Shown: positions 9,089-17,583, counted from the stretch's first letter. The stretch is 64,000 nucleotides of DNA from Pikeienuella litoralis (GCF_037646705.1 NZ_JBBHER010000003.1:310001-374000), one strand, 5' to 3'. Numbers and translations are program-made. Notes: a model not told the origin generated them from the letters alone.

Positions 9089-9948
9089 TTCGACCTGCCC
9101 GCCTGCAGACGCGGATCAAGCACGACGCGCAGCCCGTCTCCCAGCAGGCTGATGCCGATCACGGTGACGCTCATGGCGAGGCCGGGCGCGATCGCGATCC
9201 ATGGCGCGGATTCGAGATAGGGCCGCGCGTCGCTGATCATCAGCCCCCAATCCGAACTTGGCGGCTGCGCCCCCATGCCGAGGAAGCTCAACGCCGCGCC
9301 GAGCAGGATGGCGAACGTCACACGGAGCCCGGCTTCGACGATCAAGGGCGGCCAGGCGTTCGGCAGGATTTCCCGGAACAGGATATAGAACAGGCCGTCG
9401 TCGCGCGCGCGCGCCGCCACGATGAATTCCTCCTGTGCGATCTCCAGCGTGACGCCGCGCGTCAGGCGAACGATCGCCGGCACATAGACGATGCCCACGG
9501 CGATCATCGCCTTCCACAGGCTGGGGGGCGTGACCGAGAGGATCAGCAGGCCGAGCAGGATAGGCGGAAACGACATCAGCACGTCCATCGCTCGCATGAT
9601 GATTTCATCGACCCGGCGGTTGGAATAACCTGCGAGCAGGCCGAGCGGCACGCCGATGGCGAAGCAGATCAAGGTCGCGCCGAACCCCATGAACAGCGAC
9701 AGGCGCGCGCCGATCAGAGTCCGGCTGAACACGTCTCGTCCGAAATCGTCCGTTCCGAACCAGTGTGCGCCGCTTGGAGGCTTCAGCCGCGTGAGGATGC
9801 TCATCTCGTCATACGGATAGGGCGCGATCAGCGGCGCCAGCAGCGCAAGGACCACGATGACGAGCGTGATGGCGAGCCCGACCCAAAGCGCGGCCGGATA
9901 GGTGCGCCACCTGGCCCTGGGCCGCGGGGGGGCGGCGACGCTATCCAT
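9085..9948 (-). CDS. ABC transporter permease, DppC type
   Basis: About 287 residues with six predicted membrane helices, an N-terminal segment ending in the DppC-like HWFGTDDFGRDVFSRTLIGAR motif, and the EAA loop that contacts the ATPase (residues in AARARDDGLFYILFREILPN). It belongs to the nickel/peptide transporter permease family 1. The ATG at 9948 gives an 8-base overlap with the upstream permease gene; an alternative ATG at 9975 would overlap by 35 bases, and neither has a clear ribosome site, so coupling is likely. It forms a heterodimeric channel with the DppB-type permease. Confidence 0.93.
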   Translation of the reverse strand: MDSVAAPPRPRARWRTYPAALWVGLAITLVIVVLALLAPLIAPYPYDEMSILTRLKPPSGAHWFGTDDFGRDVFSRTLIGARLSLFMGFGATLICFAIGVPLGLLAGYSNRRVDEIIMRAMDVLMSFPPILLGLLILSVTPPSLWKAMIAVGIVYVPAIVRLTRGVTLEIAQEEFIVAARARDDGLFYILFREILPNAWPPLIVEAGLRVTFAILLGAALSFLGMGAQPPSSDWGLMISDARPYLESAPWIAIAPGLAMSVTVIGISLLGDGLRVVLDPRLQAGRSK

Positions 9949-10882
9949 AGCGGATCTTGGGGTTGAAGAAGGCATAGAGCAGATCGGCCACCAGGTTCGC
10001 CGTGCAATAGATGGCGGCGATCACCAGGATGCTGGCCTGAATCATCGGCAAGTCGTGCCGCTCGATCGCAAACATCAGCGCGCGGCCGAGGCCGGGATAG
10101 GCGAACACGGTCTCCGTAACGACGACCCCGCCAATCAGCCAGCCGACATCGATCGCCAGCACCGTGATTGTGGGGAGCAACGCGTTCGGCAGCGCATGGC
10201 GCAGTATCACGGCGCGTTCGGTCAATCCCTTGGCCTGGGCGTGGCGCACATACTGGCTGCGCATGACGTCGATCATGCTGGAGCGGGTCATACGCGAAAC
10301 ATGCGCGATCAGCGCGAAGGCCAGCGTGACAGCCGGCAGGATGACATGCGGCGCGATCGCCTGGAAACCTCCCGAGTCCGGGATTCCGCCCGCGGGCAGC
10401 CATTGCAGCCATCGCGCGAACACCAGGATCAGGATGATGCCCCAGAAGAACTCCGGCACCGAAATGCCGAGGAAGGTGAAAATGGACACGGCGTGATCGA
10501 AGGGCTCGTTCTGGCGCACCGCCGAGACGACGCCGAGTCCGATTCCGAGAACCGTCACCAGGACGAAGGCCACGACAGCCAGAAGCGCCGAATTGTAAAG
10601 CGCTTCCCAAAGCACCGGCCCGATCGCCCGCTCGAGGATCAGCGAATCGCCGAGATCCCCATGAAGGATGTTCAACGCCCAGCGCCCGTACTGGACGTAG
10701 AACGGATCGTTCAGGCCGAGCTTCGCCTCAATCGCCGCAACGGTCTCGGGTGTCGCGAACTGGCCCGCGATCACCTGTGCGACATTGCCCGGCAGCGCCT
10801 GCGTGATCGCATAGATCAGCATCGACAATATCACCAGGATCGTCGCAATCGCGACGATCCGTCTGATGATGTAGGTCAACAT
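9941..10882 (-). CDS. ABC transporter permease, DppB type
   Basis: 313 residues with the DppB-type start MLTYIIRRIVAIATILVI (first membrane helix), a long periplasmic segment with GLNDPFYVQYGRW and GDLGDSL, and the cytoplasmic coupling loop YVRHAQAKGLTERAVILRHALPNA. About six membrane helices. It is the first permease after the substrate-binding protein gene (13 bases between) and overlaps the DppC-type gene. Family identity is very clear; the ligand is not encoded in permease sequence and is inferred from the ureohydrolases in the operon. Confidence 0.94.
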   Translation of the reverse strand: MLTYIIRRIVAIATILVILSMLIYAITQALPGNVAQVIAGQFATPETVAAIEAKLGLNDPFYVQYGRWALNILHGDLGDSLILERAIGPVLWEALYNSALLAVVAFVLVTVLGIGLGVVSAVRQNEPFDHAVSIFTFLGISVPEFFWGIILILVFARWLQWLPAGGIPDSGGFQAIAPHVILPAVTLAFALIAHVSRMTRSSMIDVMRSQYVRHAQAKGLTERAVILRHALPNALLPTITVLAIDVGWLIGGVVVTETVFAYPGLGRALMFAIERHDLPMIQASILVIAAIYCTANLVADLLYAFFNPKIRYG

Positions 10883-10895
10883 GAAGGAGCTACCG

Positions 10896-12401
10896 TCAGC
10901 TCATCGAGACATTTCGCAGATCAAGCCACATCATCGGGCTCGAATGGAAGCCCGTCACCTTCGTGCTGAACGCGTTCACGTGGTTGATGACGTAGGGGAT
11001 GACGCCCGGCGGGTCTTCGAGCGCTATGGCCTGCATCTGCTTGTAGAGCTTCGCCTGCTCCTCCGGGGAATCGGCGGCGCGGGCGGCGTCGAGCACCTTG
11101 TCCATCTCTTCGTTTTGGTAGTGCCAGAGCGTCGTGTTCCACGACCCGGTGCTGTGATAGAACGGATAGACCGATGAATCGATCGTCGGGCGGCTATAGA
11201 ACCCGTCAACGAAGAACACGGCCTTGCCTTCAATGTCGGTGATGAACTTGTCCCATGGCACTCGCTGGACATCGACATCAATCCCGAGCGGCTTGAGCAT
11301 TTCGCGAACGGCGGTGCCGGTGCGCTCGCGCGTCGGGCGCCCGGCCGGGACGTGAAGCGTGATGCTGAATCCGTCCGGCTGCGTGCTTTCCGCCATCAGT
11401 TTCTTGGCCAACTCCAGATCCGGCGTGATCTTCAGGTCGCCGTTGTAGAAGGCGTGGTTCGGCGGGATCATCGCGGCCGTCGCGGTGCCGTTGCCGTTGA
11501 GCGCGAACTCGACCAGAGCCGCCCTGTCGATCGCCAGCGAAACCGCGCGGCGGATTTTCGGATCGGTGAACGGTTCAAGCCCGCAGTTCATGATGATGCC
11601 ATCCCAGGTCGAGGTGGGAATGGAATCCAGCGCGATGTTGGGATCGGATTTGAGCTGGTCGATCGCCTCCAGAGGCACGTTCCACAGGAAATCGACATCG
11701 CCCGAGGCGAGCGCGGCGACCTGTCCCGCGCTCTCGGGGATGATGCGCAGCGTCACGGAGTCCAGTAACGGCTGGCCGGAGACGAAATAATCCGGGTTGC
11801 GTTCAAGTTCGACGCGGTCGCCAGGCTTGAACGCCTTGAAGCGGAACGGCCCGGTGCCGATCGGCGCTGTCGCGAGGGTCTCGATCTCGTCGCGCGGCAC
11901 GATACGCGCCTGGCGATCGCTGAACAGGTCTGCGAAGCCGGCATAGGGCTGCTTCAGGACGAAGCGCACGGTGTGCTCGTCGAGCGCCTCCATAGTGTCG
12001 ATGAGCTGGAAGTTCACCCGCGTCACCGAACCGATCGCCGGGTCGAGAATGCGCGAGATCGTGGTCAGCACATCCTGCGCGTCGAGCGTGCGGCCGTGAT
12101 GCCACTTCACGCCTTTGCGCAGGACGAAGGTCCAGGTCTTCAGATCGTCGCTGCGCGTCCAGCTCTCCGCCAGGTCAGGCTTCAGACTGCCGTCGCGCTG
12201 CAGTTCGGTCAGGCCGCTGAAAACGAGGAAGCCGGCGAGGTACTCCTCGCCGATCTTGGACTTGGCCGGGTCGAGCGTATTGAGGTTTGATGACACACAC
12301 ACCCTCAGCGCGCCCCCCGCCGCCCAGGCGGGAGTGGACAGGCCGCCCGCTCCCAGCAGCGCCGTTCCTGCGATCACTTTGCCGAATGTCCGTCTATCCA
12401 T
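10896..12401 (-). CDS. ABC transporter substrate-binding protein, family 5 (peptide/nickel type), Tat-like signal
   Basis: 501 residues. The N-terminus MDRRTFGKVIAGTALLGAGG followed by STPAWAA looks like a twin-arginine signal with cleavage after AWA, so export in folded form is likely. The mature protein is a standard SBP_bac_5 fold (NTLDPAKSK, then GSLKPDLAESWTRSDDLKTW, then the KWHHGRTLDAQDV motif). The ATG at 12401 has AGGAGAGG immediately upstream; an upstream extension of about 100 residues in the same frame is Arg-rich and not real. This protein would capture the imported ligand, probably a guanidino compound or a peptide carrying one, judged only from neighbours. Confidence 0.93.
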   Translation of the reverse strand: MDRRTFGKVIAGTALLGAGGLSTPAWAAGGALRVCVSSNLNTLDPAKSKIGEEYLAGFLVFSGLTELQRDGSLKPDLAESWTRSDDLKTWTFVLRKGVKWHHGRTLDAQDVLTTISRILDPAIGSVTRVNFQLIDTMEALDEHTVRFVLKQPYAGFADLFSDRQARIVPRDEIETLATAPIGTGPFRFKAFKPGDRVELERNPDYFVSGQPLLDSVTLRIIPESAGQVAALASGDVDFLWNVPLEAIDQLKSDPNIALDSIPTSTWDGIIMNCGLEPFTDPKIRRAVSLAIDRAALVEFALNGNGTATAAMIPPNHAFYNGDLKITPDLELAKKLMAESTQPDGFSITLHVPAGRPTRERTGTAVREMLKPLGIDVDVQRVPWDKFITDIEGKAVFFVDGFYSRPTIDSSVYPFYHSTGSWNTTLWHYQNEEMDKVLDAARAADSPEEQAKLYKQMQAIALEDPPGVIPYVINHVNAFSTKVTGFHSSPMMWLDLRNVSMS

Positions 12402-12510
12402 TTCACCTCTCCTGCGGTTGTTGGTCTGGCCCGCCTTGAGGCGGTGCTTCTTCTGTCGTGATTGGTCGTCGTCGTCTCGTCGTCGCCGCCGGCCAGGGCC
12501 GGACGTCCTG

Positions 12511-13473
12511 TTACGCCCTTCCGCCCGTCTTGTTTTCGAAGATGGCGCCAAGTAATTCGACGATGAGCGTGCTCGCCAGCAGACTTGTCTGCCCATGCGT
12601 GTCGACGCTCGGGTTGACCTCGACCAGGTCGAAGCCAACGATATTCCCTTTCTCCCTGGCCACGCCTTGCAGCAATTTGATGGCTTCATGGTAAAGCAGG
12701 CCATCGACCGTCGGCGAGCCGGTTCCGGGCGCGATCGAGGGGTCGAGCCCGTCGATATCGATCGTCACATAAACATTGCCCATCTTGGGGAGCTCGTCGA
12801 CGATGGCGCGGACGCCTCGATCGCGGATGGCCTCGCGCGTGACGATACGCGAGCCAAGTCGGGTCGCCTCCGCATAGTCTCCAGCCCGCGAGCGGATGTC
12901 CCGGATGCCCAGATGCGTCATTTGTCGGACGAAGCCGAGTTCGCGCATGCGCCGCAGCGGACTGCCGCTGGCGTATTTCATGCCGTCGACATCATCGATG
13001 AAGTCAAGATGGGCGTCGATGTGAACGATATCGAGCGGGCCGAACCGCTCGAACGCCCGCACGATGGGGAAAGACACCGAATGGTCGCCGCCAAGCAGGA
13101 CCGGCATCGCCTCGCGGTCGAGGATGGCGCCGACCGCCTCGGTGATGAGGCGCATGTTTCGCTCGATGTCGTAATAGGCGACGTCGACATCGCCGCAATC
13201 GACGATGCTGACGCCGGACAACATCTGCTTTTGCTGGTTTATGTCCCAGTACCCGCCGCCGCCTTTCCATGACCCCCAGGCGCTGAAGCGGGTCGAATGA
13301 TCACGGATATCGCGTGGGCCGAACCGGGAGCCGGGACGAAAGCCGGTGCCGCCATCATAGGGGATGCCCAGCACCGCCACATCGGCGTCGATCGCGGAGA
13401 GGTCCTCGCAGACCGGAGACTTCATGAACGTCGCCAGTCCTACGCTTGGTAAATTGGCGTTGTAACGGGGCAT
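12511..13473 (-). CDS. Ureohydrolase (agmatinase/arginase superfamily), copy 2
   Basis: About 320 residues from the ATG at 13473 (GGAG ten bases upstream); an in-frame GTG at 13548 would add 25 residues unlike the family. Metal ligands are all present: LGGDHSV, IDAHLD and IDIDGLDPSIAPG, with DLVEVNP near the end. Of the four copies in this locus it keeps the most canonical agmatinase-like DPSIAPGTGSP loop. It is the first gene of the minus-strand operon that continues into the ABC transporter. It is transcribed away from a LysR gene that is the likely regulator. Reaction: hydrolysis of a guanidino group to urea and an amine; substrate unknown. Confidence 0.9.
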   Translation of the reverse strand: MPRYNANLPSVGLATFMKSPVCEDLSAIDADVAVLGIPYDGGTGFRPGSRFGPRDIRDHSTRFSAWGSWKGGGGYWDINQQKQMLSGVSIVDCGDVDVAYYDIERNMRLITEAVGAILDREAMPVLLGGDHSVSFPIVRAFERFGPLDIVHIDAHLDFIDDVDGMKYASGSPLRRMRELGFVRQMTHLGIRDIRSRAGDYAEATRLGSRIVTREAIRDRGVRAIVDELPKMGNVYVTIDIDGLDPSIAPGTGSPTVDGLLYHEAIKLLQGVAREKGNIVGFDLVEVNPSVDTHGQTSLLASTLIVELLGAIFENKTGGRA

Positions 13474-13858
13474 CGCAGCGTTACTCCGGTTTGCCCGCCT
13501 CCCTGTCCGGAAGGCTGAGGCGTTGTTTGGAAGGCTAGCCACGGTCACGAAGGATGAAAAGCATCCAGAATCTTCCGGGGCGGCGGCGCGGGCCGTTCTC
13601 CATTCCGTCGCACTCCGGCGTCATACGAAAGCCCAAACGAAAATGCATAATTCAATGTGCTGATAAGCAACCACAATTCTCCACCTCAGCCTTGTGAAAA
13701 TCCGGTGGAGGCCGACACGCCGCCCTCCCAATCCCGGCGCGGCGCCGCCCAACAAATTATACGTACCATAAGCATAGGTTTGGGTAGGCTCGCGCAGAGT
13801 AGGGTAAGCTAAGCCGAGGTGTGAGAATCCATAGGACGGTTTGGGGTGGAGGAAATCC
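13474..13858. promoter_or_regulatory. Divergent control region between ureohydrolase operon and LysR gene
   Basis: This 385-base spacer separates the minus-strand operon from the plus-strand LysR gene and must carry both promoters. It is visibly more AT-rich than the genes in its middle (about 13620-13800), with stretches such as GCATAATTCAATGTGC and AATTATACGTACCATAAGC. I could not identify a single convincing LysR box or guanidine riboswitch by eye. No protein-coding potential was recognised. Confidence 0.55.
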
Positions 13859-14848
13859 ATGGGACGGGCCGCCAAGGGATCGATGACAAGTTCGCTCGGC
13901 TTCGATCTTCGCTCCTTGGAAGCATTCGTGATCGCTTGTCGGAAGGGCAGCATGGCCGCCGCGGCGGAGCGCCTCGGCATCTCACAGCCCGCTGTTTCGC
14001 AGATAATCAAGTCGCTGGAGAATACGCTTGGCGTCGGGCTGGTGGACCGCCGCCGCCGCCCTCTGACGCTGACCGCGAGCGGGGTGATCCTGCGCGATGC
14101 GGCCGAACAATTGCTCGCTGACGCCCAACGCATCCCCTCGCGTCTTCGCGAGATCGCAGACGGTTTCCCGGAGAGTCTTCGAATCGGCGTGGTCGATTCG
14201 CTTTCCTCGCCCTTCCTCCCGGACCTGTTGTCCAGCCTGCAGCCATCCTTGCGCAGCATGTCGGTCTCGGCGGGGCTGGCGAGCGCCCTGCGCGAGGCGT
14301 TCAATGATTTCCACTATGACATCATCATCACCAACGACCCGGCGGAAGATGTCAGCGGGCTGGCGCGTCACACCATCCTCACCGAGCCCTATGTCCTGCT
14401 GGTGCCGCCGGCCTATGCGGAAGCGGCGCGGGAGCCGGACCTCGGCACTCTGTCACGCTCGCTCAATCTGGTGCGCTGGAGCGCGAAATCGAAGATCGGC
14501 GCCGACATCGAGCAGCATCTTCGGCGCATGCGCGTGCAGATCCCGCGGCATTTCATGTTCGATTCGTCCGACACGCTTGTCGGCATCGTCGCAGCCGGGC
14601 TGAGCTGGACGATCCTGACCCCGCTCTGCCTCGTCAACAGTCTGGCCCGCATGGGCGACGCGCTGGTCATGCCCTTCCCCGGGCCCAGATTTACGCGCAG
14701 CCTCACCATCATCAGCCGGGCCGGCGAATTCGACAAGGCCGCCGAACGGCTCGCCGCGACGGCGGAACAGATCCTACGGGAGAAATACCTCGCCAGCATG
14801 CTGGGCATCGGCCCATGGCTGGAAGGACAGATACGTGTCGGCCCCTAG
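13859..14848 (+). CDS. LysR-family transcriptional regulator
   Basis: 329 residues. The N-terminal winged helix is typical (LRSLEAFVIACRKGSMAAAAERLGISQPAVSQIIKSLE), followed by a periplasmic-binding-protein-like effector domain. ATG 13859 follows a GGAGGA sequence by five bases; the in-frame TTG at 13841 is less likely. It is divergent from the ureohydrolase/ABC/aminotransferase operon and is followed after 30 bases by two further ureohydrolases, so it probably controls both arms in response to a pathway metabolite. That role is inferred from gene order. Confidence 0.92.
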   Translation: MGRAAKGSMTSSLGFDLRSLEAFVIACRKGSMAAAAERLGISQPAVSQIIKSLENTLGVGLVDRRRRPLTLTASGVILRDAAEQLLADAQRIPSRLREIADGFPESLRIGVVDSLSSPFLPDLLSSLQPSLRSMSVSAGLASALREAFNDFHYDIIITNDPAEDVSGLARHTILTEPYVLLVPPAYAEAAREPDLGTLSRSLNLVRWSAKSKIGADIEQHLRRMRVQIPRHFMFDSSDTLVGIVAAGLSWTILTPLCLVNSLARMGDALVMPFPGPRFTRSLTIISRAGEFDKAAERLAATAEQILREKYLASMLGIGPWLEGQIRVGP

Positions 14849-14878
14849 CCGGGCACATCAAAAACAAGGAGAGGGAAT

Positions 14879-15850
14879 ATGCCGCGCATCGACCGCCCCT
14901 ATGTCGGAATACCGAGCTTTCTGCGCTCACCCATCGTCGAGGATGTCAGCCGGCTCGACGCCATGATCGCCGTGCTCGGCGTGCCCTTTGACGAGGGCTC
15001 GCCCTTCCTGCCCGGCTCGCGCATGGCGCCCCGCTCCATCCGCGAACACTCGCTGCGCTTCGCCGGGCGGCCGGGCGTCTACGACGTCGAGACCGGGAAG
15101 AGCTATCTGCACGAGGAGGTGACCCATAAACTGATCGCTGATGTCGGAGACGCCGACATCTACCCGACCAATCCCGAGCGGACCTTCGAGCGCCTGACGA
15201 CGTCAGTGCGCGGCATTCTCGACCGCGAGGCGATGCCGGTGGTCATCGGCGGAGATCATTCGATCACCTTCGCGGTGGTGCGCGCCTTTGACGAGCCGAT
15301 CCATATTCTCCAGTTCGACGCCCATACCGACTATGCGCCGATCACCGACGATCTGCGTTTCACCAATGGTCACGCCTTCCGCCATATCGCCGCCATGCCG
15401 CATGTGGAGAGCCTGACCCAGGTCGGCATCCGCAGCCTGCGCACCTCGCCCGAGCAGGTCGCCGACATTCGCGCCGACGGCAACCGCATCATCGGCATGG
15501 ACGAGTTCCGGCGTCTCGGCGCGGACGGCGTCGCAGCCGCCCTGCCGCAGGATGCGCGCTGCTATGTCAGCATTGACGTGGACGCGCTCGACATGTCGCT
15601 CGTGCCGGGCTGCGTCTCAGGCGAGCCGAACGGCCTCGCCTATCTCGAGTTGCGCGACACGCTGAAAGCCGTCGCCGAACGAGCCGACGTGGTCGGTTTC
15701 GATTTCGTCGAGGTGAATCCGGCGCTCGATGTCGGCACCGGGGCGACCTCCTATCTCGGCGCACACCTGATAACCGAGTTCCTCGGCTATCTCTGCGACC
15801 AGCCGCGCTGGGCGGCGCGCCGGGATCGATGGCTGGCCAGGGCGCGATGA
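14879..15850 (+). CDS. Ureohydrolase (agmatinase/arginase superfamily), copy 3
   Basis: 323 residues with an AAGGAGAGGG ribosome site. Metal ligands are intact: IGGDHSI, FDAHTD and IDVDALDMSLVPG, then DFVEVNP. Two departures stand out: the substrate-loop region reads TNGHAFRHIAAMP, and LDMSLVPGCVSGEPNG replaces the usual LDPAxAPGTGTP, which alters the pocket next to the metals. It begins directly behind the LysR gene and is followed 78 bases later by copy 4. Together these suggest a specialised substrate distinct from that of copies 1 and 2, or a partner subunit to copy 4. The exact reaction is unknown beyond guanidino or related C-N hydrolysis. Confidence 0.88.
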   Translation: MPRIDRPYVGIPSFLRSPIVEDVSRLDAMIAVLGVPFDEGSPFLPGSRMAPRSIREHSLRFAGRPGVYDVETGKSYLHEEVTHKLIADVGDADIYPTNPERTFERLTTSVRGILDREAMPVVIGGDHSITFAVVRAFDEPIHILQFDAHTDYAPITDDLRFTNGHAFRHIAAMPHVESLTQVGIRSLRTSPEQVADIRADGNRIIGMDEFRRLGADGVAAALPQDARCYVSIDVDALDMSLVPGCVSGEPNGLAYLELRDTLKAVAERADVVGFDFVEVNPALDVGTGATSYLGAHLITEFLGYLCDQPRWAARRDRWLARAR

Positions 15851-15928
15851 GAAAAGCGCGATGCAGCCAACAAACCGCCCGATCACGATACGCGACGCCA
15901 ACCCAGACAAACATGGAGTGAAACACCA

Positions 15929-16903
15929 ATGACCGAAACCTTGACCGTGCCCGCCCGACAGACCCCGGCGACATTTCTGCATGCCGAATATGCGCCGGAC
16001 CTCGACAACCTGAAGGCCGACATCGCCTTCCTCGGCATTCCCTACGGACAGCCATACACGTATGAGGACACCGTCAACGACCAGAGCAACGGTCCGACGG
16101 CCATGCGCGCCGCCAACGTCAAGATCCTGCGCGACCTGACGCGCTACGATTTCGACATCGGCGGCACGCTGTTGGATGGACGGGACATTCGCATGGTCGA
16201 TTGCGGCGATATCCGCAGCGACCCCACCGACCGGCTCGCCCATATCCGGCGCAGCGAACAGGCGGTGCGCAAGATTCTCGCCGCCGGCGCCATGCCCTTC
16301 ATCCTCGGCGGAGACCATGCGGTCCCGATCCCGGTGCTGCAGGCCTATGACGATATTCCCGACGCCAAGGAAAAGCCGATCACGATCGTTCAGATCGACC
16401 AGCATATCGACTGGCGTCAGGAGGTGAACGGCGTCACTCATGGCCTGTCGAGCGTGATGCGGCGGGCCTCCGAGATGCCCCATGTCGGGGAGATTTTCCA
16501 ACTCGGCATTCGGGCCAACGGCAGCGCGCGCCAAGAGGAAGTCGATGCGGCCCGCGCCTATGGCGCGCATCTCGTCTCGGCCTATGAACTGAACGAGCGC
16601 GGCATGGAGGCGGTGCTGGAGAGAATTCCCGATGGCGGGCGCTATTATCTGACTGTCGATCTCGACGGCATGGACCCGACGATCGCGCCCGGGGTCAACG
16701 CGCCCGCGCCTCCAGGCGTCACCTTCGAGCAAGCTCGCACGCTGATCCACGGCCTCGTTCGCAAGGGTCGCGTCGTGGGCATGGACGTGGTTGAAATCAC
16801 GCCCAAAGTCGACGTCAATCAGATCACGTGCATCACGGCTGGACGGATGATCGTCAACATGATCGGGCAGGCTGTCCGCGCCGGGTATTTCTCCCGCGGG
16901 TGA
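15929..16903 (+). CDS. Ureohydrolase (agmatinase/arginase superfamily), copy 4, divergent
   Basis: 324 residues, the most divergent of the four copies. The metal motifs read LGGDHAV, IDQHIDW (where the usual DAHxD has alanine, here glutamine) and VDLDGMDPTIAPG, with DVVEITP. All predicted metal ligands remain, so it is probably active. The N-terminal loop GIPYGQPYTYEDTVNDQSNGP is unlike the agmatinase GxPxDxGxxxRxGxRxGP pattern. Divergent members of this superfamily include guanidine hydrolases, guanylurea or metformin hydrolases and formamidase-like enzymes. It follows copy 3 in the same orientation and is ended by a strong hairpin just after the stop codon. Confidence 0.87.
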   Translation: MTETLTVPARQTPATFLHAEYAPDLDNLKADIAFLGIPYGQPYTYEDTVNDQSNGPTAMRAANVKILRDLTRYDFDIGGTLLDGRDIRMVDCGDIRSDPTDRLAHIRRSEQAVRKILAAGAMPFILGGDHAVPIPVLQAYDDIPDAKEKPITIVQIDQHIDWRQEVNGVTHGLSSVMRRASEMPHVGEIFQLGIRANGSARQEEVDAARAYGAHLVSAYELNERGMEAVLERIPDGGRYYLTVDLDGMDPTIAPGVNAPAPPGVTFEQARTLIHGLVRKGRVVGMDVVEITPKVDVNQITCITAGRMIVNMIGQAVRAGYFSRG

Positions 16904-16908
16904 TGGCG

Positions 16909-16965
16909 CCGCCGCCGAGCGTCAGGCGGAGGGCGGGGGGCCGCCTGACGTCGGCTCGGCGGCGG
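16909..16965 (+). terminator. Large two-tier hairpin after ureohydrolase 4
   Basis: CCGCCGCCGAGC (16909-16920) pairs perfectly with GCTCGGCGGCGG (16954-16965), and inside it GTCAGGCGG (16921-16929) pairs with CCGCCTGAC (16941-16949), leaving a G-rich loop and a four-base bulge. It starts six bases past a stop codon. There is no following T-run, so it may act as a pause or 3'-end stabiliser as much as an intrinsic terminator. Confidence 0.55.
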
Positions 16966-17118
16966 AGGCGGCGCTCCGGGTTGAAATGGTGTTGGACTGA
17001 GGAATGAACGGGGGCGAAGATCGTCGCCTCCGACGAGACCGGCGTGCGCATCGAAGGCGGCGACGCCTGCTCCCGCCGCAGCCCGGGCAGTCCTTTTCCG
17101 CGCATGGGGCCGGCCCTG

Positions 17119-17496
17119 TCAGGCCGCGCGCCCGACCCGGCCAAGATGGGTAAGGCCAAAGGCGGTTTCGGATTTCAGGCCATAGCCCAGCGCGCGGTCG
17201 ATCCCGATATGCGCCAGCCAGACGCAGGCGACGGGTAGCAGCGCCGGAAACGTCCAGAAGCCAATCGCCGCCAGAAGCGCCGGGGCGAGGTAGGTATGCG
17301 TGAGGTTGTAGAGGCGTCCTCCGGCCTTGGCGCCAAAGACGTAGCCAACCATGGCGAGATCGGGGGCCAGCGCGAAGATGGCGAGCGTCATCCACGCATC
17401 GGTCAACGTGAAATAACCCGCAAGGCCGGCCGCAAGGGCGGCGGCGCCTTCGAGGCGGAGGAGCGTGAAAACCGGGCGGTCGGTGATCGGGTTCAT
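17119..17496 (-). CDS. DUF4260 family small membrane protein
   Basis: 125 residues, mostly hydrophobic, with about four membrane segments. The family pattern is clear: an N-terminal LLRLEGAAALAAG, a central FALAPDLAMVGYVFG, then YNLTHTYLAP and a terminal HIGIDRALGYGLKSETAFGLTHLG. The function of DUF4260 proteins is not known. It is transcribed divergently from a LysR gene, a classic arrangement for a regulator and its target. Confidence 0.85.
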   Translation of the reverse strand: MNPITDRPVFTLLRLEGAAALAAGLAGYFTLTDAWMTLAIFALAPDLAMVGYVFGAKAGGRLYNLTHTYLAPALLAAIGFWTFPALLPVACVWLAHIGIDRALGYGLKSETAFGLTHLGRVGRAA

Positions 17497-17558
17497 GGCG
17501 AGGTCCTGAGGTGGAGGCGACGCCTGCTAGTTGCCCTGTCTTTGAGGTCAAGGGAATT

Positions 17559-17583
17559 GTATATCTCTCGATAGTGGATATAC
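17559..17583. promoter_or_regulatory. Inverted repeat, candidate LysR operator
   Basis: GTATATC (17559-17565) and GATATAC (17577-17583) form a perfect 7-bp inverted repeat with an 11-base spacer. It lies in the 95-base gap between the DUF4260 gene and the divergent LysR gene, ending eight bases before the LysR start codon, which fits autoregulation. Confidence 0.5.

Noticed and set aside
13474..13858. Guanidine riboswitch upstream of the ureohydrolases
   Set aside because: I looked for a conserved guanidine-sensing RNA in this spacer and before the other ureohydrolases but recognised none; a covariance search would be decisive.
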